This document shows positions 36,818-45,444 of a DNA stretch of 64,000 nucleotides, in pieces. The stretch's first letter is position 1, and each line of letters starts with the position of its first letter. The translations under genes were made by a program, and so were the position numbers. The notes below the pieces were generated by a model. The model saw only the letters and a list, made by a program, of their open reading frames with translations. It had not been told where the DNA came from and did no database searches. This DNA comes from Thalassospira sp. MCCC 1A01428 (GTDB lineage: Bacteria > Pseudomonadota > Alphaproteobacteria > Rhodospirillales > Thalassospiraceae), in contig NZ_JFJZ01000010.1 in the NCBI RefSeq assembly GCF_002115825.1, forward strand, positions 1 to 64,000, given 5' to 3'.

Positions 36818-37933
36818 ATGTTAATCGGTGTCCCAAGAGAGATCAAAAACCATGAATATCGCGTCGGCATGACCCCGTCATCCGTACGCGAAGCCATTAC
36901 CCACGGCCACAAGGTCATTATCGAAACCAATGCTGGTGCCGGTATTGGCTGTAGTGATGCCGATTATCAGGCAGCGGGGGCCACAATAATTGATACTGCC
37001 AACGAGATTTTTGCCACCGCCGAAATGGTGGTCAAGGTCAAGGAACCGCAAAAAGTTGAATATGAACAACTGCGCCCCGGTCAGTTGTTATTTACCTATT
37101 TGCATCTGGCACCGGATCCTGAACAAACCAAAGGCCTGATCAAATCGGGCGTAACCGCCATTGCCTATGAAACCGTCACCGACCGCAACGGCGGCCTGCC
37201 ATTATTGGCCCCGATGTCGGAAGTGGCCGGGCGCATGGCACCCCAGGTGGGGGCTGCTGCCCTGCAGAAAGCCAATGGCGGACGCGGGATGTTGCTGGGG
37301 GGTGTACCCGGCGTTTCCCCGGCCAAGGTGGTTGTCATTGGCGGTGGTGTCGTTGGCACCAATGCTGCCCGCATCGCGGCAGGCATGGGGGCCGATGTCA
37401 CCATTCTTGATAAAAATATCAAACGGTTAACCTATCTCGACGATATCTTCGGTCCGCGCATCAAAACCCAATATGCCACCATCGATGATACCGAATCGCT
37501 GGTATATGATGCCGACATGGTTGTGGGGGCGGTTCTGATCCCCGGTGCCGCCGCACCAAAACTGATCCGCCGTGAACAACTGTCAAAAATGAAGCCGGGC
37601 TCGGTCATTGTGGACGTTGCCATTGATCAGGGCGGATGTTTCGAGACATCCAAAGCCACCACCCACGCCGACCCGATTTATATTGTCGATGACGTTGTGC
37701 ATTACTGCGTTGCCAATATGCCCGGTGCGGTTGCCCGGACATCCACCTTCGCCCTGAACAACGCCACCCTGCCCTTTATGCTCGCCCTCGCCGACAAGGG
37801 CTGGAAAAAGGCCTGTCAGGATGATGTTCATCTGGCAGCGGGCCTTAACGTGCATGATGGCAACATCACCTATGAAGCAGTTGCTCGTGAACTGGGCTAC
37901 GATTATCTGCCTTTGCAAAAAGCACTGGCATAG
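36818..37933 (+). CDS. ald: Alanine dehydrogenase
   Basis: This 371-residue protein is an NAD-dependent L-alanine dehydrogenase that interconverts alanine and pyruvate plus ammonia. It starts MLIGVPREIKNHEYRVG and has catalytic Lys75 (in VKVKEP) and His96 (in YLHLA), plus the NAD-binding VVIGGGVVGTNAA near 172. GGGAGG lies about 8 bases before the ATG. Its divergent Lrp-type neighbour is the likely regulator. A terminator follows at 37963. Confidence 0.96.
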   Translation: MLIGVPREIKNHEYRVGMTPSSVREAITHGHKVIIETNAGAGIGCSDADYQAAGATIIDTANEIFATAEMVVKVKEPQKVEYEQLRPGQLLFTYLHLAPDPEQTKGLIKSGVTAIAYETVTDRNGGLPLLAPMSEVAGRMAPQVGAAALQKANGGRGMLLGGVPGVSPAKVVVIGGGVVGTNAARIAAGMGADVTILDKNIKRLTYLDDIFGPRIKTQYATIDDTESLVYDADMVVGAVLIPGAAAPKLIRREQLSKMKPGSVIVDVAIDQGGCFETSKATTHADPIYIVDDVVHYCVANMPGAVARTSTFALNNATLPFMLALADKGWKKACQDDVHLAAGLNVHDGNITYEAVARELGYDYLPLQKALA

Positions 37934-37962
37934 GCCGGAAACACCTTAAAATCTGTTTTGTG

Positions 37963-37992
37963 CAAACCCCGCTGTCACGGCGGGGTTTGTCT
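37963..37992 (+). terminator. Rho-independent terminator of ald
   Basis: AAACCCCGC (37964-37972) pairs with GCGGGGTTT (37980-37988) around a 7-base loop. It may also serve the convergent MarR gene. Confidence 0.8.
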
Positions 37993-38019
37993 GTTCGGGC
38001 GTTATTCAGCTTGAGCGTG

Positions 38020-38469
38020 CTAAAACGTCAGCAAGGTTTTGCGCAGCATATCAAACTCTGCCGACCCCAGATTGTCACGCAACCGCGACTGCACCTTTTG
38101 CCAGTCACCTGCGGCGGCATCAAACGCAGAACGGCCAGCATCGGAAACCGATAAAAAGCGCCGCCTTTTATCGGCAGGGTCCATCCGCGATATCACCAGC
38201 CCCGCCTTTTCCAATGGTCGCAACCCGCGCGACATGGCTGACTGGTCCATAAACATGGCATCGGCCACCGCCTGTACCGACGGGTTTGCCATTCGTTGAA
38301 TATGCGCCAACAGGGTAAATTGGCCGATGGTCAACCCGTGCCGCGCAAGGGCGGCATCATATTGCCGGCTAACCACGCGCGTTGCACGGCGCAGGGCATG
38401 CGCCATACAGACGCCGGTCAGGGCCAGGGCGACCGCATCCGCGCGGGGCGATTTTTCATGTTTGGTCAC
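38020..38469 (-). CDS. MarR family transcriptional regulator, divergent from a thiolase
   Basis: This 149-residue MarR protein has the winged helix core (SVQAVADAMFMDQSAMSRGLRPLEKAGLV and the wing DPADKRRRFLSVSDAG). Translation starts at GTG 38469 (M-TKHEK), seven bases after GGGAG; there is no in-frame ATG before the conserved region. A perfect 24-bp palindrome lies between it and the thiolase, so it probably represses both. The inducer is unknown but may be an acyl-CoA or aromatic acid. Confidence 0.87.
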   Translation of the reverse strand: MTKHEKSPRADAVALALTGVCMAHALRRATRVVSRQYDAALARHGLTIGQFTLLAHIQRMANPSVQAVADAMFMDQSAMSRGLRPLEKAGLVISRMDPADKRRRFLSVSDAGRSAFDAAAGDWQKVQSRLRDNLGSAEFDMLRKTLLTF

Positions 38470-38534
38470 ACAGCAACTCCCGGTTGGCGATTAAGGGCGG
38501 CATGATGATTGCCAAGTTCATGCATATGACTATA

Positions 38535-38558
38535 TATTAAATGCATATGCATTTAATA
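38535..38558. promoter_or_regulatory. 24-bp perfect palindrome, probable MarR operator
   Basis: TATTAAATGCAT and ATGCATTTAATA meet without a spacer, giving a perfect 24-bp palindrome between divergent marR and thiolase starts. A further partial copy, ATGCATATG, lies just upstream near 38520. MarR dimers bind such AT-rich palindromes. Confidence 0.7.
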
Positions 38559-38611
38559 GCCCGGCTCGACACGCCAGCAACATCGCCAACCTGCCATGAA
38601 TGGACACAGAC

Positions 38612-39799
38612 ATGACCCTTCCCGATATCGTTTTATGCGCCCCGCGCCGCACGGCCATTGGCAAATTCAACGGCACCCTTACCCCCGTTTCCGCAACCGA
38701 CCTTGGCGCGCGGGTTATTGCCGGGGTTATGGCCGATGCCAAACTGTCTGCTCGCCAGATTGACGGCGCAGTGATGGGCAATGTGGTGCAGGCAGGCAAC
38801 AAAATGAACCCGGCGCGCCAGGCCGTGGTTAATGCCGGGCTGGGCGATGCGGTTCCGGCAGTAACAGTAAACCGTGTTTGTGGTTCAGGGGCCGAGGCCA
38901 TTGCCGCTGCTGCCCGTGAAATATGGCTGGGCCATAGCGCCATCATGATCGCGGGGGGCATGGAAAACATGGACCGCGCCCCGTATTTGCTGTCCAACGC
39001 CCGTTTTGGCTATCGCATGGGGCCCGGTGAAATACAGGACAGCATGTTGCTAGACGGCCTGCATGATGCCTTTTCGGGCGAACATTCAGGCTGGCACACC
39101 GAAGATTTGATCACGGAAAAAAACATCTCGCGCGACGATCAGGACCGCTGGGCCGTCCGCTCGCACCAGAACTTTGCAGCCCGCCAGCAAAACGGGGCTT
39201 TTGAGGGCGAAATTACGGCCATCGAGATTGCCGGTAAAAAAGGAACAATCACGTTTGATCGCGATGAATCGGTTCGCCCGGAAACCAGCATGGATGTGCT
39301 GGCAAAACTACGCCCGGTCTTTCGCCCCGATGGCACCATTACCGCCGGCAACGCACCGGGTTTAAACAGCGGCGCTGCGGCCATGATTGTCGCCAACCGC
39401 GATGCCGCCGAAAAAGCAGGCCTACGTCCGATGGCACGGCTGGTATCTTACGGCGTCGCGGCCGTGGCCCCGGCGATGTTTGGCATTGCCCCCGTCCCCG
39501 CCGTGCAACAGGCACTGTATCGCGCGGGATGGCAGCGTGGCGACATTGACCGCATCGAAATTAACGAAGCCTATGCCGCCGTGCCGCTGGCGGTACTGCG
39601 CGAACTGGGTCTGCCCGAAGATATCGTCAATGTTGATGGCGGGGCCATTGCGCATGGCCACCCGATTGGGGCCACCGGGGCCGTTTTAACCACCCGTTTA
39701 ATCCATTCCATGCAATGCGATGGCCTTAAACGCGGCATTGTCACCCTGTGCATCGGCGGCGGTCAGGGCATTGCGCTGGCGCTTGAAATCATCAGCTGA
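38612..39799 (+). CDS. Thiolase (acetyl-CoA C-acyltransferase)
   Basis: This 395-residue thiolase has the nucleophile Cys90 in NRVCGSG, the His in GGAIAHGHPIGATGA and the second Cys in CIGGGQG. It could condense two acetyl-CoA (for polyhydroxybutyrate or ketogenesis) or cleave 3-ketoacyl-CoA; nothing nearby decides between them. ATG at 38612 is preferred because GGA stands seven bases upstream; ATG 38600 adds four residues. It is controlled, by inference, by the divergent MarR gene. Confidence 0.92.
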   Translation: MTLPDIVLCAPRRTAIGKFNGTLTPVSATDLGARVIAGVMADAKLSARQIDGAVMGNVVQAGNKMNPARQAVVNAGLGDAVPAVTVNRVCGSGAEAIAAAAREIWLGHSAIMIAGGMENMDRAPYLLSNARFGYRMGPGEIQDSMLLDGLHDAFSGEHSGWHTEDLITEKNISRDDQDRWAVRSHQNFAARQQNGAFEGEITAIEIAGKKGTITFDRDESVRPETSMDVLAKLRPVFRPDGTITAGNAPGLNSGAAAMIVANRDAAEKAGLRPMARLVSYGVAAVAPAMFGIAPVPAVQQALYRAGWQRGDIDRIEINEAYAAVPLAVLRELGLPEDIVNVDGGAIAHGHPIGATGAVLTTRLIHSMQCDGLKRGIVTLCIGGGQGIALALEIIS

Positions 39800-39868
39800 T
39801 TTAAAAGGGGCGGGCTTCTCTGAAGCCCTTGCCAATCGTTTCACAAGCCGTGCGGCGCAAATTTCCAT

Positions 39869-39905
39869 AAAAAAACCACCCGGCACGCCAAAGCATACCG
39901 GGTGG
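39869..39905 (-). terminator. Rho-independent terminator of ilvD
   Basis: On the minus strand CCACCCGG and CCGGGTGG form the core of a long stem followed by seven Ts, about 30 bases after the ilvD stop. The thiolase converges on it. Confidence 0.88.
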
Positions 39906-39934
39906 CTTTAAAATTCAGATAGCGACCTTCAGGA

Positions 39935-41788
39935 TCAGAATTCAACCTGCGTCACGTCGCGCACAGCGCCCTTATCGGCACTGGTGGCAAGGGCGGCATA
40001 GGCCCGCAATGCCGTTGTCACCTTACGCTTGCGCGGTTTGGCGGGCTTCCAGGCAGCCGCACCTTTGGCTTCCATTGCTTCGCGGCGTGCAGCCATTTCG
40101 GCATCGTCAATCGCGATATGGATGGTCCGGTTGGGAATATCGATTTCGATGGTGTCGCCCGGTTCAACCAGGGCAATATCGCCACCAGCCGCAGCTTCGG
40201 GTGACACATGACCAATTGAAAGGCCCGACGTTCCACCCGAGAAACGACCATCAGTGATCAGGGCGCAAGCCTTGCCCAGCCCCATCGATTTCAGATAGCT
40301 GGTCGGATAGAGCATTTCCTGCATACCCGGCCCACCCTTGGGTCCTTCATAACGAATGACAACAACGTCGCCTTCCTTGACCTCACCGCCCAGAACCTTG
40401 GCAACGGCTTCATCCTGGCTTTCGCAAATAACAGCCGGGCCGGTAAATTTCAGGATGCTGGCATCGACACCGGCAGTTTTAACAATACAGCCATTGATCG
40501 CCATGTTGCCAAACAGAACAGCCAAACCGCCATCCTTGCTATAAGCGTGTTCAATGTCGCGAATACAGCCGCCTTTTTCGTCCATATCCAGATCGTCCCA
40601 GTAACGTTCCTGGCTAAAGGCAACCTGACTGGGGACACCACCTGGCATGGCACGATAGAATTTCTGAACATTTTCATTGGTGGTTCGTCTGATGTCCCAT
40701 TTTTCAAGAGCATCCGCCATGGTTTTGGCATGAACAGTCGGCACATCCGTATGCAGCAACCCGCCCCGTTCCAGTTCGCCCAGAATACGCATGATGCCAC
40801 CGGCACGATGCACATCTTCCATATGATATAACGGGTGAGACGGTGCCACCTTGGACAAATGCGGAATCTGACGGGACAGACGGTCCATGTCGGTCATGGT
40901 AAAATCAAGTTCGGCTTCACGGGCAATCGCGAGCAAATGCAACACCGTGTTGGTTGACCCACCCATGGCAATATCAAGTGCCATTGCATTTTCAAAGGCT
41001 TTGAAAGATGCAATGCCGCGCGGCGTTGCGGTAATGTCGTCTTCTTCGTAATAACGGCGCGCCAAACGAACTGATGTGCGGGCAGCTTCAAGGAACAGTT
41101 CCTTACGTGCCGCATGCGTCGCCAGAACCGATCCATTGCCAGGCAAAGCCAAACCAAGGGCCTCGGCCAGGCAGTTCATGGAATTGGCGGTAAACATGCC
41201 CGAGCACGACCCGCAGGTCGGGCAGGCAGAACGTTCGACGACAGCCACCTGTTCGTCCGAAATTTTCGGATCGGCCGCCTCAACCATGGCATCAACCAGG
41301 TCAAGATGGCGTTCCTTGCCATCAATCGTCACCTTGCCGGCTTCCATCGGACCACCCGACACAAACACGCAGGGAATGTTAAGGCGCATGGCCGCCATCA
41401 ACATGCCAGGGGTAATTTTATCGCAGTTGGAAATGCACACCATGGCGTCGGCACAATGGGCATTAACCATGTATTCAACCGAGTCCGCGATGATTTCGCG
41501 CGACGGCAGGCTGTAAAGCATACCGTCATGCCCCATCGCAATGCCATCATCCACGGCAATGGTATTAAATTCCTTGGCGACACCACCCGAAGCTTCAATC
41601 TCGCGTGCAACCATCTGGCCCAGGTCTTTAAGATGAACATGGCCCGGCACAAACTGGGTAAAGCTGTTGACCACCGCAATAATCGGCTTGTCAAAATCCT
41701 CATCCTTCATGCCTGTTGCGCGCCAAAGGCCGCGCGCGCCCGCCATATTGCGACCATGGGTGGTTGTACGAGACCGATATTCCGGCAT
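39935..41788 (-). CDS. ilvD: Dihydroxy-acid dehydratase
   Basis: This 617-residue protein is the Fe-S dehydratase of branched-chain amino acid synthesis, converting dihydroxy-isovalerate and dihydroxy-methylvalerate to the keto acids. It starts [20 protein letters not shown] and has cluster Cys residues in [12 protein letters not shown] and [16 protein letters not shown], with the C-terminal [20 protein letters not shown]. Length and motifs match the E. coli-type enzyme. It is monocistronic with a strong terminator. Confidence 0.97.
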   Translation of the reverse strand: MPEYRSRTTTHGRNMAGARGLWRATGMKDEDFDKPIIAVVNSFTQFVPGHVHLKDLGQMVAREIEASGGVAKEFNTIAVDDGIAMGHDGMLYSLPSREIIADSVEYMVNAHCADAMVCISNCDKITPGMLMAAMRLNIPCVFVSGGPMEAGKVTIDGKERHLDLVDAMVEAADPKISDEQVAVVERSACPTCGSCSGMFTANSMNCLAEALGLALPGNGSVLATHAARKELFLEAARTSVRLARRYYEEDDITATPRGIASFKAFENAMALDIAMGGSTNTVLHLLAIAREAELDFTMTDMDRLSRQIPHLSKVAPSHPLYHMEDVHRAGGIMRILGELERGGLLHTDVPTVHAKTMADALEKWDIRRTTNENVQKFYRAMPGGVPSQVAFSQERYWDDLDMDEKGGCIRDIEHAYSKDGGLAVLFGNMAINGCIVKTAGVDASILKFTGPAVICESQDEAVAKVLGGEVKEGDVVVIRYEGPKGGPGMQEMLYPTSYLKSMGLGKACALITDGRFSGGTSGLSIGHVSPEAAAGGDIALVEPGDTIEIDIPNRTIHIAIDDAEMAARREAMEAKGAAAWKPAKPRKRKVTTALRAYAALATSADKGAVRDVTQVEF

Positions 41789-42041
41789 GGGTCGACCCTC
41801 TCTTTATACGTGATATTTTTGAACTCGCGTTCTAGCACAGACTTGGCGTTGTTTTACAGTTTTTTGGCTGAAAGTTTCGACAAACCTGCCATGCGGGTAT
41901 TTTTATACCTGTCAGCTTACAGGCAAAAAACCGGGCGAACCAGCAGCCATAACCGCACTAACCCAAATGCACTGCCCCATTGGATTATGTACGCCAATCA
42001 CCCTATCCCAAAGACCCACAAGATCAATCAAACGAATAGGA

Positions 42042-42145
42042 GACGGTGCCGTCACGAAAGAATATTTTAATATTCGATTATCGCCGCCAGGCGATTCTCC
42101 CACTCCCATTCTCGCCCCGGCCCGTTTGTGGCTGGGGTTTTTTTT
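42042..42145 (+). ncRNA. Candidate CU-rich small regulatory RNA
   Basis: The plus strand holds stem GACGG-tg-CCGTC (42042-42053), stem GAATATT-tt-AATATTC (42060-42075), stem ATCGCC-gcca-GGCGAT (42080-42095), an unpaired CU-rich stretch UCUCCCACUCCCAUUCU (42096-42112), and a strong terminator CCCCGGCC/GGCTGGGG (42115-42137) with eight Ts. Such stems-plus-anti-Shine-Dalgarno layouts are typical of alphaproteobacterial trans-acting RNAs. I cannot assign a known family. The 5' end and promoter are not clear, so it could begin near 42000. Confidence 0.55.
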
Positions 42146-42161
42146 GGAGTTACCGTAACAC

Positions 42162-42341
42162 TCATTGCCACAGCAATGGCTCGCCACGGTTTGGATAGCG
42201 ACAGGTATACACAAACATCACACGCCCGGCATTATCGATGCCTGCTTTCTTCGCACGTAGTCTGCAAACCGGAATGCTGCAATGCCAGCCGTCACATTTG
42301 ATCGCCGACAGAACCGTTGCACTGGCGACAGGCCATAGCAT
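42162..42341 (-). CDS. Possible small Cys-rich protein
   Basis: This 59-codon frame encodes MLWPVASATVLSAIK followed by CDGWHCSIPVC and, later, FVYTCRYPNRGEP. Four cysteines, two of them as C-x4-C, suggest a metal-binding or disulfide-linked peptide. The ATG has GGAAA about eight bases upstream, after a stretch free of other genes. I do not recognise a family, and the frame is short enough to occur by chance. It lies between the candidate small RNA and the glycosyltransferase gene. Confidence 0.3.
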   Translation of the reverse strand: MLWPVASATVLSAIKCDGWHCSIPVCRLRAKKAGIDNAGRVMFVYTCRYPNRGEPLLWQ

Positions 42342-42455
42342 TGTCAATTTCCAGGTATTAAAGCATTTGATGTTAAAGCACTAACATCCGAATAAGATGA
42401 CAAACCGGCCCCGGTTACGTCATTATAGGACAGGACATCAAAAACAAGGCATTGC

Positions 42456-44525
42456 ATGACAGCCGAGCTTTCAACATTGCTGCGGCGCGGGCTGGCGGCC
42501 CACGAAGGCAACCGCCTGCAAGAAGCGGAAAAAATTTACCGCCGCGTTCTCGATATCGCCCCGAACCATAACGAGGCCGAGCATCTTCTTGCCACCCTGC
42601 TGACTCGCGAGGGGCAGCATCGTGAAGCCCTGGAACTGTTCGAAAGCTGCATTTCGCGCATGGGGGCCAACCCGGCGGCCCGGTGCAACTATGCCATTGC
42701 CCTGGAAGCCAACGGCGAAATAGACCGCGCAATTGACGAATTTCGCCTGGCCCTTAGTTATCACGGCGATTTCCCAACCGCCCTGTTTCATCTGGCCCGC
42801 CTTGAAAAGGCCCGCGGCAATTATGGCCAGACAATCGACCTTTTGGGGCGAATGCTGAACCTGCATAACGGCAATTTTGATGCATTTTTGCTGTTTGGCG
42901 AAGCCCTGAATGCGTTAGGACAATATGAAGCCGCCCTGATGGCATTTGAAAATGCTGCCGAAGCCGCCAAACTTGATTCAGATAAAATCAACCAGGTTGG
43001 CGCTGTTCTGTTGCGACTGGGTCATATCGACGCGGCCCAAAACCTGTTTTCACGTGCGTTAAGCATCCATAGCGATCATGTGCCATCAATGGTCAATATG
43101 GCGACATCCCTGATCGCATCAGGCCGATACCAGCAAGCCAGCAACGTGCTGGAAGCCGCCCGTGAACACGCCCCTGAACTGGCCGATATCGAAGCCCTGT
43201 TTGCCGACATTCTGATCCGGGGGGGCGATACGGCCCACGGGGTTGCCCGCCTTGCTGCTTTGGTCGAAAAAAACCCGGCCCGTGCGGATTTTCATGCGCG
43301 GCTGTTGTCGGCCCTTTTGTATTTGCCGCAATTTGACGGCCCGGAATATTTAAAACAGGCACGACAATGGGCGCGATCACATTTACCCCCCCTTGCATCC
43401 CCGCCCAAATTTGCCAATACCCGCAGCACTGACAGGCGCCTTCGCATTGGCTGGATATCGCCCGATTTTCGCGATCACCCGTTATATGCACGGTTAATGG
43501 GGCTGGCCCGCCATCATGATCGCAATCATATAGAACTGTTTTTATATTCCGCCGTCACCCGCCACGACGACATCACCCGCCAGTGGCAAATTGTCGCCGA
43601 TAGCTGGCGCGATGTGGCAGGGCAGGATGCCGAACGCATTGCAGATCGCATCCGAAAGGACAAAATCGATATTCTGGTTGATTTATCGGGTTTCACACGC
43701 GACCACCCGATCGAGGTATTTGCCTATCGCCCGGCCCCCGTACAGGTCACATTTTATCATGCATCAACCGGCATCGGTCAAATTGACCACATGTTCGGCC
43801 ATGTTGACATGACAGCCGCAGGTGCGGCCGAAAACCGCCTTTGTAGCGAAACATTACACCGCCTGCCCCATGCCGGCTTTGCCTATACCCCGCCCGAGGA
43901 CAGCCCGGCAACCGGCCCGTTGCCTGCCCTGCTAAACGGGTATTTGACCTATGGCTTTGTCGGTACGTTACCGCGCATTAGCGATACGGTCTTAAACAGC
44001 TGGGCACGGATTATGAACAAAGCAGCCCGTAGCCGCCTGATCATACAGGCGGAAGGACTGCATGATGATTTTGTCCGCCAGAATTTTCTGGATCGTGCCC
44101 GTCAGGCCGGTTTGCATGTTGATCGCATCACATGTCACGGGATTAACCCTGATAAAAACCGGAACATTACCATTTATGACCAGATAGACATTGGGCTGGA
44201 TCCGTTCCCTGCCAATAACATTACTGCAGGCTGCGACATGTTATGGCATGGGGTGCCTTTTGTAACACTGGCTGGCACCATGCCGTCGGCACGGTGCGGG
44301 CTTGGGGTGCTTGGCGATGTCGGGCTGGATGCGCTGGCCGCCGAAACCCGCAATGGATATGTCGAAAAAGCCGTGCTTCTGGGCCGCGATATTGATGCCC
44401 TGTCCATGATCCGGCGAACATTGCGTGACCGGGTAATGAAAGCCAGCATGATGGACCACCGCATGATTGCCGCTGATTTTGAGGAGGCCTATCGTGATGT
44501 CTGGCGGCTGTGGTGCATACAGTAA
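42456..44525 (+). CDS. TPR-repeat glycosyltransferase, GT41/SPINDLY-like
   Basis: This 689-residue protein has about seven to nine tetratricopeptide repeats (residues 1-300) and a C-terminal Glyco_transf_41 region (about 330-689). The GT part keeps RIGWISPDFRDHP, DILVDLSGFT, RPAPVQVTF and DIGLDPFP...DMLWHGVPFVTLAG. The family adds O-GlcNAc or O-fucose to proteins in eukaryotes; bacterial members modify flagellin, adhesins or unknown targets. Two motif changes are visible: the usual GYPGTSG is YHASTGIG, and GGTT is NNIT. It starts after AAGG and converges on the GmhB-like gene with six bases between them. Confidence 0.83.
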   Translation: MTAELSTLLRRGLAAHEGNRLQEAEKIYRRVLDIAPNHNEAEHLLATLLTREGQHREALELFESCISRMGANPAARCNYAIALEANGEIDRAIDEFRLALSYHGDFPTALFHLARLEKARGNYGQTIDLLGRMLNLHNGNFDAFLLFGEALNALGQYEAALMAFENAAEAAKLDSDKINQVGAVLLRLGHIDAAQNLFSRALSIHSDHVPSMVNMATSLIASGRYQQASNVLEAAREHAPELADIEALFADILIRGGDTAHGVARLAALVEKNPARADFHARLLSALLYLPQFDGPEYLKQARQWARSHLPPLASPPKFANTRSTDRRLRIGWISPDFRDHPLYARLMGLARHHDRNHIELFLYSAVTRHDDITRQWQIVADSWRDVAGQDAERIADRIRKDKIDILVDLSGFTRDHPIEVFAYRPAPVQVTFYHASTGIGQIDHMFGHVDMTAAGAAENRLCSETLHRLPHAGFAYTPPEDSPATGPLPALLNGYLTYGFVGTLPRISDTVLNSWARIMNKAARSRLIIQAEGLHDDFVRQNFLDRARQAGLHVDRITCHGINPDKNRNITIYDQIDIGLDPFPANNITAGCDMLWHGVPFVTLAGTMPSARCGLGVLGDVGLDALAAETRNGYVEKAVLLGRDIDALSMIRRTLRDRVMKASMMDHRMIAADFEEAYRDVWRLWCIQ

Positions 44526-44531
44526 CCGGTC

Positions 44532-45173
44532 CTATTTGGCGATGGCACCACTGGCAAACAACTGGTTCACTGCAGCCAACAGGTCGTCTGCAATAAATCC
44601 GGCCTCCTCGGCGGCGGCGGGAAGTAAGGTTTCCCTGGCGCCATGTCCTGTCCGCACCATCACGGTTTTAAGGCCTGCGGCATTGCCCGCGCGAATATCG
44701 GCAATTTTATCACCAACCAGCACACTTTCAGGCCGATCAATTGCAAAATCCTCGCAGGCGGCAAAAATCATACCGGGGCCGGGCTTGCGGCAAATGCTTT
44801 CCTTGCGATATTCACCCTGCCCATCAGTATGAAACGGCGAATAATAAATACCCTGTACGCTTGCCCCGGCATCGGCCAGCAGCTCCGTCATCCGAATATG
44901 CAAATCATACAACTGGTCTTCGGTTAAGAACCCGCGCGCCACACCGGATTGATTTGTCACAACCACAACCGGCACGCCTGCTGCGTTAATCCGGGCAATG
45001 GCCTGTGCCACACCGAGGATCAACACCATGTCTTCCGATCGCGACAGATAATGCACTTCCTCGTTTATTACCCCGTCACGATCCAGAAAAACAGCTGGCA
45101 AAGGGTTGCGCTGATCCCGCCATTTGGGCGACGGGTCGATCAGGTGCCGGCGCACAAAAGAATAATCGGTCAT
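44532..45173 (-). CDS. HAD-IIIA phosphatase, GmhB-like (D-glycero-D-manno-heptose 1,7-bisphosphate 7-phosphatase family)
   Basis: This 213-residue protein has the HAD nucleophile motif FLDRDGVI (Asp31, Asp33), motif II VVTNQSG, CRKPGPGMIFAA and VGDKIADIRAG, all typical of GmhB and histidinol-phosphate phosphatases. GmhB acts in lipopolysaccharide heptose synthesis. The usual zinc loop (C-x-H...C-x-C) is incomplete: the sequence reads YYSPFHTDGQGEYRKESIC with only one Cys and one His. Zinc binding is therefore doubtful and the substrate may differ. The start at 45173 is chosen because the upstream frame begins with TTG. Confidence 0.78.
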   Translation of the reverse strand: MTDYSFVRRHLIDPSPKWRDQRNPLPAVFLDRDGVINEEVHYLSRSEDMVLILGVAQAIARINAAGVPVVVVTNQSGVARGFLTEDQLYDLHIRMTELLADAGASVQGIYYSPFHTDGQGEYRKESICRKPGPGMIFAACEDFAIDRPESVLVGDKIADIRAGNAAGLKTVMVRTGHGARETLLPAAAEEAGFIADDLLAAVNQLFASGAIAK

Positions 45174-45444
45174 ATCAAAAATGCCTGTCCAGCACTGTGT
45201 TAACTGCGAAACTAAGAGTACCCGGCTTAAATCCGGCAACCTTAAAATGGGATAACCAATGCCTTACAGCAAGGCACAAATATAACGGCCCCACATTTAG
45301 GAAGTTTCACAATACGGCTTTCGATGGTTAGAAAACAGCCGATAAAACATCGGCATTATAACTGGTATTACCATTATTAACTTGTCGGACCCTGCCAGAA
45401 CATGGCAATTACCAAGACTGGCGTAGTTGTCAGGGGGATGATCC

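Larger units (their letters stand above)
41789..42455. other. 667-base region with a candidate small RNA and a possible small protein
   Basis: Besides the plus-strand small RNA at 42042-42145 and the low-confidence frame at 42162-42341 (minus), no gene is visible. The part 41789-41980 should contain the ilvD promoter; I could not place it with confidence. Confidence 0.45.

Noticed and set aside
39812..39828. Hairpin GGGCTTC-tct-GAAGCCC after the thiolase
   Set aside because: The stem is only 7 bp and the following bases are not a T-tract, so I did not list it as a terminator, though it may contribute.
41114..42070. 318-codon frame opposite ilvD and running into the intergenic region
   Set aside because: Most of it is antisense to ilvD, it has no family features, and it would run through the candidate small RNA stems.
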